From assembly GCF_014529705.1 (NCBI RefSeq), contig NZ_JAANIH010000045.1, positions 1 to 64,000 of the forward strand: DNA of 64,000 bases, written 5' to 3'. Both the position numbers and the translations under genes were made by a program. Positions 34,928-42,485 of the stretch are shown in pieces. Source of the stretch: Bradyrhizobium campsiandrae (GTDB lineage Bacteria; Pseudomonadota; Alphaproteobacteria; Rhizobiales; Xanthobacteraceae). Within the stretch, counting starts at the first letter, position 1; the number at the start of each line of letters is the position of its first letter. The notes under the pieces were generated by a model. It saw only the letters and a program-made list of their open reading frames with translations. It did no database searches and had not been told where the DNA came from.

Positions 34928-35698
34928 ATGCAAAAGCTGATGAACCATGTGGAATTCCGCACGGCCCTCGAGAATGCGATCAAAGGCAAGAGCGCCAACA
35001 AGGCACCCTTCAGCATCGCTTGGGCGAGCGGCAAGCTGAGCCGGGCGCATCTCGCCTCGTGGGCGGAAAACCACTACCACTATGTCGGCCCGTTCGCGGA
35101 CTACCTCGGCTACATCTATGCGCGCATGCCGGAGCAGTATCAGGAGGCCAAGGATTTCCTGCTTGCCAACATGTACGAAGAGGAGATCGGTGGCGACCGC
35201 CATACCGATCTGCTGATCCGCTTCGCCGAGGCGTGCGGCACGACCGCCGAACGCGTCAAGAATCCCGACAACATGACCGCGACGACGCGCGGGCTGCAAA
35301 GCTGGTGCTATGCAGTGGCAATGCGCGAGGACCCGATCGTCGCGGTCGCAGGCCTCGTGGTCGGCCTGGAATCACAGGTTCCGTCGATCTACCGCAAGCA
35401 GACGCCGACCTTGCGCGAGAAGTACAAGTTCACCGACGAGGAAGTCGAGTTCTTCGACCTTCACATCGTATCGGACGAAGTCCACGGCGAGCGCGGCTAC
35501 CAGATCGTGCTCGAGCACGCCAACACGGTCGAGCTGCAGCAGCGCTGCCTCAAGATCTGCGAGATCGGCGCGCAGATGCGCCTGCTCTACACCACCGCGC
35601 TCTATCACGATTATGTCGCCAAGGATATTCCGCTCTCCGAGCTCGACATGACCGAAACCAAGGTCCCGGCGGACGAACGCGCGTTGCTGCAAGCCTGA
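34928..35698 (+). CDS. Heme-oxygenase-like diiron oxidase (PqqC/CADD-like superfamily)
   Basis: 256 residues, an all-helical protein of the TenA/PqqC/CADD fold. Six putative iron ligands are present at the spacing of the HDO family: Glu85, His92, Glu148, His179, Asp183 and His186 (in EEEIGGDRH, VGLESQ and HIVSDEVHGERG). This should bind two irons and activate O2, as in CADD, UndA, BesC and SznF-type enzymes. It differs from PqqC, which is cofactor-free, and no other pqq genes are nearby. Two ferredoxins in the same operon could supply electrons. Substrate unknown. The ribosome site ACAGGAG lies before the ATG. Confidence 0.8.
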   Translation: MQKLMNHVEFRTALENAIKGKSANKAPFSIAWASGKLSRAHLASWAENHYHYVGPFADYLGYIYARMPEQYQEAKDFLLANMYEEEIGGDRHTDLLIRFAEACGTTAERVKNPDNMTATTRGLQSWCYAVAMREDPIVAVAGLVVGLESQVPSIYRKQTPTLREKYKFTDEEVEFFDLHIVSDEVHGERGYQIVLEHANTVELQQRCLKICEIGAQMRLLYTTALYHDYVAKDIPLSELDMTETKVPADERALLQA

Positions 35699-35708
35699 GC
35701 CGCACGGC

Positions 35709-36041
35709 ATGCCCAACGTCGTCTTTCACCGGAACGGCCAGACCTTTCACGGCGAGATCAAGGAAAACACCAATCTCGTCGTGAGGGCGGGCATCCGGCA
35801 ATTTCCCCATCCGAACTTCCTCTACGGCTGCGGCATGGGGAAATGCGGAAAATGCGCGGCCCTGATCATCAAGGGTGCCGAGCACCTGCCCGAGCCGAAC
35901 TGGAAGGAAAAGAAGCGGCTCGGCGCGCGAATCGAGGCCGGCTATCGGCTGGCCTGCCAGCTCTGGCTCACCCACGATCTCGAGCTGTCGCAGGAGGCAA
36001 CGCCGCTTGCCGACGTGGTTGCAGCCGGCAAGGTCGGCTGA
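35709..36041 (+). CDS. [2Fe-2S] ferredoxin, first copy
   Basis: 110 residues, a plant-type beta-grasp ferredoxin. Cluster ligands are Cys41, Cys46, Cys49 and Cys83 in CGMGKCGKC and LACQ. The insert between the third and fourth Cys is longer and charged (PNWKEKKRLGARIEAGYR). It begins 10 bases after the diiron oxidase stop, so co-expression is likely, and it is the obvious electron donor to that enzyme. A reductase partner is not encoded nearby. Confidence 0.9.
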   Translation: MPNVVFHRNGQTFHGEIKENTNLVVRAGIRQFPHPNFLYGCGMGKCGKCAALIIKGAEHLPEPNWKEKKRLGARIEAGYRLACQLWLTHDLELSQEATPLADVVAAGKVG

Positions 36042-36140
36042 CGTCTCGAGGGCCAGATGAAACGAGTGCCCAGATATCTTCAATGCCCGGGCCCGCGCCG
36101 GCCTTGCGGCAATTCTCGGCCAACACGGGAGATTTGAGCC

Positions 36141-36437
36141 ATGTATGTGATCCTGACCAGCAAGGATGGACTGTTCCGGACCGAGATCGTCGACGGGCTG
36201 CGGCCCCTCGCCTCTTACGACTATCTGTTCTACGGCACCAAGAAGGCGACCTTCGTGATCGCCGAGCTGCTCAAGGACACCAAGATCAAGGTGATCGACG
36301 AAGCCTGGTCGCCGCCGATCGTCAATCAGGTGCCGTCCAAATTCCTGGAGAAATTCGCAACACCGGAGCTGGCCTATCGCGAGCTCGAGCACCTGACGAC
36401 GTTCGGCCACATGGACACGAAGCTGCGCAAATCGTGA
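36141..36437 (+). CDS. Small protein of unknown function between two ferredoxin genes
   Basis: 98 residues. GGGAGATTTGAGCC precedes the ATG. The N-terminus reads as a beta strand pair (MYVILTSKDGLFRTEIVDG), then LASYDYLFYGTKKATFVIAELLKDTKIKVIDE, then a Pro-containing segment (WSPPIVNQVPSKFLEKF) and a charged helix ending HMDTKLRKS. There are no Cys residues, no signal peptide and no membrane helix. I do not recognise a family. The downstream ferredoxin overlaps its stop by 4 nt, so the two are translated together and may form a complex. Confidence 0.75.
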   Translation: MYVILTSKDGLFRTEIVDGLRPLASYDYLFYGTKKATFVIAELLKDTKIKVIDEAWSPPIVNQVPSKFLEKFATPELAYRELEHLTTFGHMDTKLRKS

Positions 36438-36817
36438 CGTCCGACAGCGCAAATCCGGCCGCAGGGACCGGCACGATCCAGGTCACCTTCGTGACCAATA
36501 ACGGAAAGTCCGTCACGGCACCCGTCGACAGCAACCTGTTGCGGGTTTCCTTGCGCGAACAGGGCGGCATCCCCTTCAAATGCGGTGGCGGGATTTGCGG
36601 AACATGCAAATGCCTCATCGAGAAGGGATTGGAGAACACCGACGCGATCAAGCCGAAGGAGCGCAAGCACCTCACCGACGAGCAATTCGCCGCCGGCTAC
36701 CGAATGGCGTGCCAGACATTTCTCACCGGCGACGTCAGCGTATCCTGGACGCCGAAACCGGCGGCCGCAGCAGGCCGCCCGGCCGCAACGCCTCCCGCCC
36801 CCGATTCGCCCGACTGA
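36434..36817 (+). CDS. [2Fe-2S] ferredoxin, second copy
   Basis: 127 residues. The GTG at 36434 overlaps the preceding TGA (GTGA); upstream starts would lie inside other genes. Plant-type fold with Cys50, Cys55, Cys58 and Cys93 (CGGGICGTCKC and MACQ). The cluster loop and the rest of the sequence differ from the first ferredoxin, so this is not a recent duplicate. The C-terminus is Ala/Pro-rich. Two ferredoxins in one operon suggest either two partners or two-step electron transfer. Confidence 0.88.
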   Translation: MTSDSANPAAGTGTIQVTFVTNNGKSVTAPVDSNLLRVSLREQGGIPFKCGGGICGTCKCLIEKGLENTDAIKPKERKHLTDEQFAAGYRMACQTFLTGDVSVSWTPKPAAAAGRPAATPPAPDSPD

Positions 36818-36986
36818 TCCGGTTGCGCGATGCCCATTCTCCCGGCGACTACGGCTTGCCGCTGTGCAATGGGCAGTCTAAGTACGTTCGTGCCGTCCCG
36901 CCGGTCAGTCCGCTCGGCCGGTGGCGGATCGAATCTCTCCGCGCGGTTCGGAAATATCAAACCGGTGCGGTTGAGAAGGTCATCTC

Positions 36987-37760
36987 ATGGCTGGCAGGCT
37001 GGGAAATTCGAAACGACGCCTCGGCGACGACTACCTCTCCCTCCACGACAGGGTCATCGAGGAGCTGCGCCAGGCCATCTTGAGCCGACGCCTCAAGCCA
37101 GGTGAGCGGCTGGTCGAAGGGCGCCTCGCGGAAGAGCTTGGCGTGTCCCGCAATCCGGTGCGGGAAGCGATCCGCGTGCTGACGACCGAGGGCCTGGTCG
37201 AGGTGACCGCACGACGCGGCGCATCCGTGCTTGCCATGACCGACGAGGAGGCGCGTGAGACGATCGAGGTGCGTGCGCTGCTCGAGGGACAGAACGCACG
37301 GCTGGCCGCGCGTCGTCGCGATCAGGATATTTTGGCCCGCATTGCCGCCGTGCTGAACGAGGGAACGGTGGCGGTTGCGGCCAAGCGCTTTGAGCTATTG
37401 TCGGGCCTCAATCAGCAATTCCACAACGAGCTTGCCGCGGCCGGCCGCAATCGCGTCCTCTCCGATCTGCTCAAACGGCTGCGCGAGAGAACCGCGATGT
37501 TGTTCGCGCCGACCGATCCGGAGCGCCAGGCGCGGACCTGGGACGAGCATGCCGGAATCCTGCGCGCGATCATCGCAGGCGACGAGCGCGCTGCTGCCAC
37601 GCTGGCCGCAGAGCATGTGATGCGCGCCGGCGCCGATTTTCTGGCGACCCTCCACGTTCCCGAGGATGGCCCGTCGCTGGACACCATGCCCGCGCGGCCG
37701 GACCCAGCGGCCGCAAAACCGCGCCCGCGCCGCGCCGCGGTCGGACGCACGAAGAAGTAG
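36987..37760 (+). CDS. GntR-family transcriptional regulator (FadR/FCD subfamily)
   Basis: 257 residues. The N-terminal winged HTH (about 18-85) contains VIEELRQAILSRRLKPGERL, EGRLAEELGVSRNPVREAIRVLTTEGLVEV and ARRGASV. The C-terminal FCD domain (about 88-220) is helical with FHNELAAAGRN and DEHAGILRAIIAGDERAAATLAAEHV, whose His/Asp residues often bind a metal and a carboxylate ligand. It follows the second ferredoxin by 169 bases and is the best candidate to bind the two TTGTATACTGTATNC elements. No such element lies directly before this gene. It converges on lpxB. Confidence 0.88.
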   Translation: MAGRLGNSKRRLGDDYLSLHDRVIEELRQAILSRRLKPGERLVEGRLAEELGVSRNPVREAIRVLTTEGLVEVTARRGASVLAMTDEEARETIEVRALLEGQNARLAARRRDQDILARIAAVLNEGTVAVAAKRFELLSGLNQQFHNELAAAGRNRVLSDLLKRLRERTAMLFAPTDPERQARTWDEHAGILRAIIAGDERAAATLAAEHVMRAGADFLATLHVPEDGPSLDTMPARPDPAAAKPRPRRAAVGRTKK

Positions 37761-37775
37761 CGAAAGGCTCGAGGC

Positions 37776-38951
37776 CTAACGCCGCCCCTTGCGCATCGTC
37801 GCAAGCACGATGTCGGCGGCGAGCACGCTCGGCGACTTGTTGCCGGTCGACATGATGGAGTCGAGCTGGGCAAAAGCCTCGACCTGCTGCCTGCGCATCG
37901 GCGTCTCCTTCAGCACCTCGGACAGGGCGCCGGCGAGCTTCTCCGGCGTGCAATCCTCTTGCAGGAATTCGGGGATCACATCCTTGCCGATCACGAGATT
38001 GGCGAGGATCACCGAAGATACCTGGATCGCGCGGCGCAGGATGAAGGCCTCCATCGCGCCGACCCGATAGGCTGTCACCATCGGGATCCCCGACAGCGCG
38101 AGCTCCAGCGTCACCGTGCCGGATTTTGCCAATGCTGCGCGCGCGATCCGGAACGCCGCGCGCTTCTCGGTTTCGCCGACCACGATCTCAGGCTTGACCG
38201 GCCAGCGCGCCACGCCCGCGCGGACGGTCGCTTCGAGATGCGACATCGTCGGCAGTATCAATTTGAACGCGACGCCCGCAGCCTGCAACTGGCCGAGTGC
38301 GGCGCCGAAAAGGTCCAGATGATGGCGGATCTCGCTGCGACGGCTGCCCGGCAGCACCAGCAGAACCGGCGGATCGCCATCGCGGCGCTTCTGCTCGGTC
38401 GCGTCTGGCCGGAGCGACGACAATTGCTCGATCAGGGGATGGCCGACATAGCTGCAGGGCGGGCCTTTCAGCTTGCGATATTCCTCCGGTTCGAAGGGCA
38501 ACAGGCCGAGCACGTGATCGACATAGCCGAGCATGGCGCGCGCCCGGCCCGGCCGCCAGGCCCAGACCGAGGGCGAGACGTAGTCGATCACGGGGATGTC
38601 CGGATTCTTCGCCCGCACACGGCGGGCGACGCGATGGGTGAAATCGGGGCTGTCGATGATGACGAGCGCGTCGGGCGCGGCTTCGGTCACGGCATCCGCG
38701 GTCTCGCGGATCAAGCGCAGGATCTTCGGCAGTTGCTGCAGCACTGCGGCAAAGCCGACGATCGACAGCTCCTCGATCGGAAACAGCGTCTCCAGCCCCT
38801 CGCGCGCCATGGTGCGGCCGCCGACGCCCTCGAACTGCACGCCGTCACCAAGACGCTGGCGCAGCACCTTCATCAGCGCCGAGCCGAGCCGATCGCCGGA
38901 TTCCTCCGTCGCGATCAGGAAAATCCTCCTGATGGGCTCACGTGCCTGCAT
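37776..38951 (-). CDS. lpxB: Lipid-A-disaccharide synthase
   Basis: 391 residues from the ATG at 38951, which overlaps the lpxI stop by one base (TGATG); a GTG at 38954 is possible. GT19 glycosyltransferase that joins UDP-2,3-diacylglucosamine and lipid X at the inner membrane. Signatures: IFLIATEESGDRLGSALM, FEGVGG, VIIDSPDFTHRVARRVR, YVSPSVWAWRPGRA, LLPFEPEEYRKL, VGHPL, LPGSRRSEI, and the C-terminal KSGTVTLELAL with AYRVG. Last gene of the lpx block. Confidence 0.96.
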   Translation of the reverse strand: MQAREPIRRIFLIATEESGDRLGSALMKVLRQRLGDGVQFEGVGGRTMAREGLETLFPIEELSIVGFAAVLQQLPKILRLIRETADAVTEAAPDALVIIDSPDFTHRVARRVRAKNPDIPVIDYVSPSVWAWRPGRARAMLGYVDHVLGLLPFEPEEYRKLKGPPCSYVGHPLIEQLSSLRPDATEQKRRDGDPPVLLVLPGSRRSEIRHHLDLFGAALGQLQAAGVAFKLILPTMSHLEATVRAGVARWPVKPEIVVGETEKRAAFRIARAALAKSGTVTLELALSGIPMVTAYRVGAMEAFILRRAIQVSSVILANLVIGKDVIPEFLQEDCTPEKLAGALSEVLKETPMRRQQVEAFAQLDSIMSTGNKSPSVLAADIVLATMRKGRR

Positions 38952-39820
38952 CACGCCGACAAACCGACGACGAAGAGATATTTGGCGTCGGCAAGCGCGA
39001 TCATCGCCTGGGGCTCGGCAGCGATGGTGTTGCCGGCGATCACGGCGATGCCGGCAAGGCCGGCCTTGGCGACGCCCTCGATCGTGCGCGGGCCGATCGT
39101 CGGCAGGTCGAAGCGCAGATCCTGGCCGGTCTTCGGCGCCTTGACCAGCACGCCGCGTCCCGTGGCCGCGCGGATGCGGCCCTCCTCCCGCAGCCGTGCC
39201 ACGCGCGCCAGCAGCGCGTCGGTGCCCTCGATGTCCTCGATCGCCACCACATGGCCGTCGATCACCACCGCGGCCTGACCGATATCAAACGGCCCGAGCG
39301 CGGCGAGCACCGCGCGCCCGCGCTCGATATCGCCCTTGGCATTGTCGGCCGGCCAGGCGCGGCTGATGCAGCCCTCGGGCATCAAAAGGTCGGGCGCGAC
39401 GTCCTTGATGCCGACCATGCGAAAGCCGTCCTGCTCGAGGATCCGCCCGACGCCTGACAACAGATGGTCGTCGCCGCCCCGGAAGGCCCGGATGACATTG
39501 CCGAGCAGCCGCAGCGTCTTGATGTCGAAGCGGATCTCCGTGAGCGAGGGCCGCACCAAGGTGCCGATGAAGATCAGGTCGCGGCAGCCCTCCTCGCGGA
39601 ACAGCCGCATGGCGCGGCCGAGCTGGCCGACCGAAATCCAGCGGTGGCGGAATTTCTCCACCTGCACCGGATCGCAGGCCCCCCTGAGCGGGAATAGCAC
39701 CGGCGTGATGCCGCGCGCCGCGAGCGACTCGGCGACGGCGAACGGCATCGCGCCGCCGCCCGCGACCACGCCGACCGGCGATGCAATCCCTGATGCCGCC
39801 GATGTCATGTCCGCGGCCAT
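38951..39820 (-). CDS. lpxI: UDP-2,3-diacylglucosamine pyrophosphatase LpxI
   Basis: 289 residues from the ATG at 39820 (an ATG at 39808 is also possible); starts further upstream lie inside lpxA. The DUF1009/LpxI signatures are VGVVAGGGAMPFAVAESLAARG at the N-terminus, GRAMRLFREEGCRDLIFIG, GGDDHLLSGVGRILEQDGF, IGQAAVVIDGHVVAIEDIEGTDALL and VKAPKTGQDLRFDLPTIG. It makes lipid X in bacteria that lack LpxH, which is common in alphaproteobacteria. It sits between lpxA and lpxB, matching this role. Confidence 0.93.
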   Translation of the reverse strand: MAADMTSAASGIASPVGVVAGGGAMPFAVAESLAARGITPVLFPLRGACDPVQVEKFRHRWISVGQLGRAMRLFREEGCRDLIFIGTLVRPSLTEIRFDIKTLRLLGNVIRAFRGGDDHLLSGVGRILEQDGFRMVGIKDVAPDLLMPEGCISRAWPADNAKGDIERGRAVLAALGPFDIGQAAVVIDGHVVAIEDIEGTDALLARVARLREEGRIRAATGRGVLVKAPKTGQDLRFDLPTIGPRTIEGVAKAGLAGIAVIAGNTIAAEPQAMIALADAKYLFVVGLSA

Positions 39821-39827
39821 CGCTGCA

Positions 39828-40619
39828 TCACTTCTCGACAGCGGGAAGGCAAAGCGGGCGCTTGCCCTTGCCGATGAAGCCGAGGATCTCGTCGATCGCA
39901 GGATCTTCGCTTGCGAGCGGCCGCACGGACTCCAGCCGTTCGGCGAACGTGCCGGGGCCGTGAAAGAGCTTCTGGTAGAACGCGCGCACGGTCGCAAGCC
40001 GCTGTTTGGTGAACTTGCGCCGCTTCATACCGATCAGGTTGAGGCTCTCCAGCACCGCATATTGACCGTTGGCGAGCCCATACGGGATGATGTCGTCACG
40101 CACGCCCGAGAGGCCGCCGACCATTACGTAAGACCCGATGCGGGTGAACTGGTGCACCGCCGACAGCCCGCCGATATAGACGGCATCGCCGATCTCGCAA
40201 TGGCCGCCGAGCGTCGCCGAGGTCGCGAAGATCGCGTTGTTGCCAACCACGCAGTCATGGCCGACATGGCTGTTGTTCATGAAATAGCCGTCGTTGCCGA
40301 CGCGCGTCTTGCCGCCGCCCTTGACGGTGCCGACGTTCATCGTCGTGCCTTCGCGAATGACGTTGCCGGAGCCGATCTCGAGCGTGGTCGGCTCGCCCTT
40401 GTAGCTGAGGTCCTGCGGCGCGCCGCCGAGCACCGCGAATGGCGAGATCACGCAGCCGTCGCCGACCGACGTATGGCCGATCACGGTGACCTGTCCGATC
40501 AGCTTGCAGTTCGCGCCGATCCGGGCGTTGCGACCGATCATGCAAAAGGGCCCGATCTCGGTGCCCTCGCCGATCACGGCGCCGTCTTCCACCCGCGCGG
40601 TGGGGTCGATCTTACTCAT
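39828..40619 (-). CDS. lpxA: UDP-N-acetylglucosamine acyltransferase
   Basis: 263 residues from the ATG at 40619; a TTG one codon earlier is unlikely. First step of lipid A synthesis. Left-handed beta-helix of hexapeptide repeats from residue 5 on (IDPTARVEDGAVIGEGTEIGPF and following). The active-site His lies in the NNSHVGHDCVVGNN segment. The C-terminal helical domain follows (ANGLNLI-like VLESLNLIGMKRRKF). It lies between fabZ (191 bases upstream) and lpxI. Confidence 0.96.
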   Translation of the reverse strand: MSKIDPTARVEDGAVIGEGTEIGPFCMIGRNARIGANCKLIGQVTVIGHTSVGDGCVISPFAVLGGAPQDLSYKGEPTTLEIGSGNVIREGTTMNVGTVKGGGKTRVGNDGYFMNNSHVGHDCVVGNNAIFATSATLGGHCEIGDAVYIGGLSAVHQFTRIGSYVMVGGLSGVRDDIIPYGLANGQYAVLESLNLIGMKRRKFTKQRLATVRAFYQKLFHGPGTFAERLESVRPLASEDPAIDEILGFIGKGKRPLCLPAVEK

Positions 40620-40810
40620 CAAGCGATCTTACTTATCAACAAGGTCTGGCTATGTGTTGAACTTGCTCGGCTTTCCGCCTGTTAGCGCGACAGCGCCCGA
40701 TCTGTCCAGTGACGTATGATCTCGGCATGTTTCAGACGCCGGCTGAACAAAGCGCGCGGCTGCATCAACGACTTCATCCAACACTTGAGCTGCGGGCGCG
40801 TCGAGCGGTC

Positions 40811-41272
40811 TCAATCCGTCAGCATCGCCCCGACATCGGCTTCGGCGACGACCTGGCCGTTGACCTTGGCGTCACCGTGAAACCACCACATGGCCTTGCG
40901 GCGGCCGAGCGAGCGCATGTGATACTCGATGGTATCGCCGGGCAGCACGGGCTTGCGGAATTTGCACTTGTCGATGGTGAGGAAATACACCGCCCGCGGC
41001 TTCTCGGTGCCCTCGACCGACTTGATGCCGATCACGCCCGCGGTCTGCGCCATCGCCTCGATCATCATGACGCCGGGATAGACCGGACGTTCGGGGAAAT
41101 GCCCCTGGAAGGCCGGCTCGTTGAAGGTGACGTTCTTGATGCCGATACCGCTGTAATCGGCGCGGATGTTGATCACCCGGTCGATCAGCAACATCGGAAA
41201 ACGATGCGGCAAGGTCTGGAGGATGGCATTGATGTCCACCAGCTCGAACTTAACAGGAGATTCCTCGGTCAT
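40811..41272 (-). CDS. fabZ: 3-hydroxyacyl-[acyl-carrier-protein] dehydratase
   Basis: 153 residues. Hot-dog fold dehydratase of fatty acid synthesis. The signature LPHRFPMLLIDRV is followed by the central helix with the catalytic His and Glu (GHFPERPVYPGVMMIEAMAQ). The ATG overlaps the lpxD stop by 4 nt. The lpxD-fabZ-lpxA order couples acyl-chain supply to lipid A synthesis. Confidence 0.96.
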   Translation of the reverse strand: MTEESPVKFELVDINAILQTLPHRFPMLLIDRVINIRADYSGIGIKNVTFNEPAFQGHFPERPVYPGVMMIEAMAQTAGVIGIKSVEGTEKPRAVYFLTIDKCKFRKPVLPGDTIEYHMRSLGRRKAMWWFHGDAKVNGQVVAEADVGAMLTD

Positions 41273-42336
41273 TCCGGTCCCTCATCCTTCGGATCGGTCT
41301 TGCTGTCGCGCACCAGACGCTCCACCGCGATGATCTCCTTGAACCATTGTTTGGTCGGCTTGGCGAAATGCCCGCCCCAGCGTCCCCCCGGCGGGATGTC
41401 GTCCTTGACCGCGCTCATCGCGGTCACCTGGGCCCCATCGCCGATCTTGAGGTGATTGTTGATACCAACCTTTGCTCCCAGCGCCACGTTGTCGCCGATG
41501 GTCAGGCTGCCCGCGAGCCCGATCTGGGCTGCCAGCAGGCAATGTCGGCCGATCGTCACATTGTGGCCGATCTGGACCTGATTGTCGATTTTAGTGCCCT
41601 CGCCGATCACGGTGTCGCGCAGCGAGCCGCGGTCGATGGTCGTGCCGGCGCCGACCTCGACATCGTTCTGGATCAGCACCCGCCCCGTCTGCGGTACCTT
41701 CAAATGGCCCTCAGGGCCGAAGAAGATGAAGCCGTAGCCGTCCTGGCCGATCGAGCCGCCGGGATGGATCAGCACGTTGTTCCCGATCAGCGCACACTGG
41801 ATCACCGTGCGCGCGCCCACATTGCAGTCCCGGCCGATCTTGACGCTCGGGCCGATCACCGCGCCGACGCCGACCACCGTGCCGCTGCCGATCTCGGCAT
41901 CCGGGCCGATCACCGCGAGCGGATCGACGATGACGCCGTCCTCCAGCCGGGCCGAGGGATCGATGATGGCCGACGGGGCGATGCCGTCATTGCCGACTGA
42001 GGATTGCGGCCGCAGCGCATCGCCGTGCCATTCCCGGGCGATCCGGACAAAGGCGCGGAACGGCTGCGTCGCCCGCAGCACCGCCACATGCGCGGGCACC
42101 TCCGCCTCGAAACGCGGGCTAACCAGGCAGGCCCCGGCGCGGGTGGCCTTGAGCTCGTCCTTGTATTTGAGGTTGTCGAAGAAGGCCAAATGCATCGGGC
42201 CGGCTTCGTCGAGCGAAGCCAGAGCCGTGATGACATGGCCGCCCCTGGCCGGGTCGACCAGTTGCGCCTTGGTCAGCGCGGCAATGTCGGCCAGCGTTGT
42301 TTCAGGCGGTTTTGTGAAGAAGGTCGGCTGCGCCAT
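41269..42336 (-). CDS. lpxD: UDP-3-O-acylglucosamine N-acyltransferase
   Basis: 355 residues. The N-terminal uridine-binding domain (about 1-105) is followed by a left-handed beta-helix of hexapeptide repeats (IDPSARLEDGVIVDPLAVIGPDAEI and on). The conserved GSIGQDGYGF segment and the catalytic His region near QIGHNVTIGRHC are present. It adds the N-linked hydroxyacyl chain to the lipid A precursor. It is preceded by bamA and overlaps fabZ. Confidence 0.96.
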   Translation of the reverse strand: MAQPTFFTKPPETTLADIAALTKAQLVDPARGGHVITALASLDEAGPMHLAFFDNLKYKDELKATRAGACLVSPRFEAEVPAHVAVLRATQPFRAFVRIAREWHGDALRPQSSVGNDGIAPSAIIDPSARLEDGVIVDPLAVIGPDAEIGSGTVVGVGAVIGPSVKIGRDCNVGARTVIQCALIGNNVLIHPGGSIGQDGYGFIFFGPEGHLKVPQTGRVLIQNDVEVGAGTTIDRGSLRDTVIGEGTKIDNQVQIGHNVTIGRHCLLAAQIGLAGSLTIGDNVALGAKVGINNHLKIGDGAQVTAMSAVKDDIPPGGRWGGHFAKPTKQWFKEIIAVERLVRDSKTDPKDEGPE

Positions 42337-42485
42337 TCCACCCCGTCGCGGTCCGGCTTCGGCATGAAGCGGCCCGGCCGCATCATGCCCTATCTCACGG
42401 ATTGAGCACGGTCTTTTTGATAACCGGCCGCAAGGAATTCCGCAAAGGAACGCCTGGGCGGCCGGATCATGCCCTGCTGATCGAA

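Noticed and set aside
34928..35698. Assignment of the HDO protein as PqqC
   Set aside because: PqqC is cofactor-free and occurs with pqqABDE. Here six metal ligands are present and no other pqq gene is nearby.
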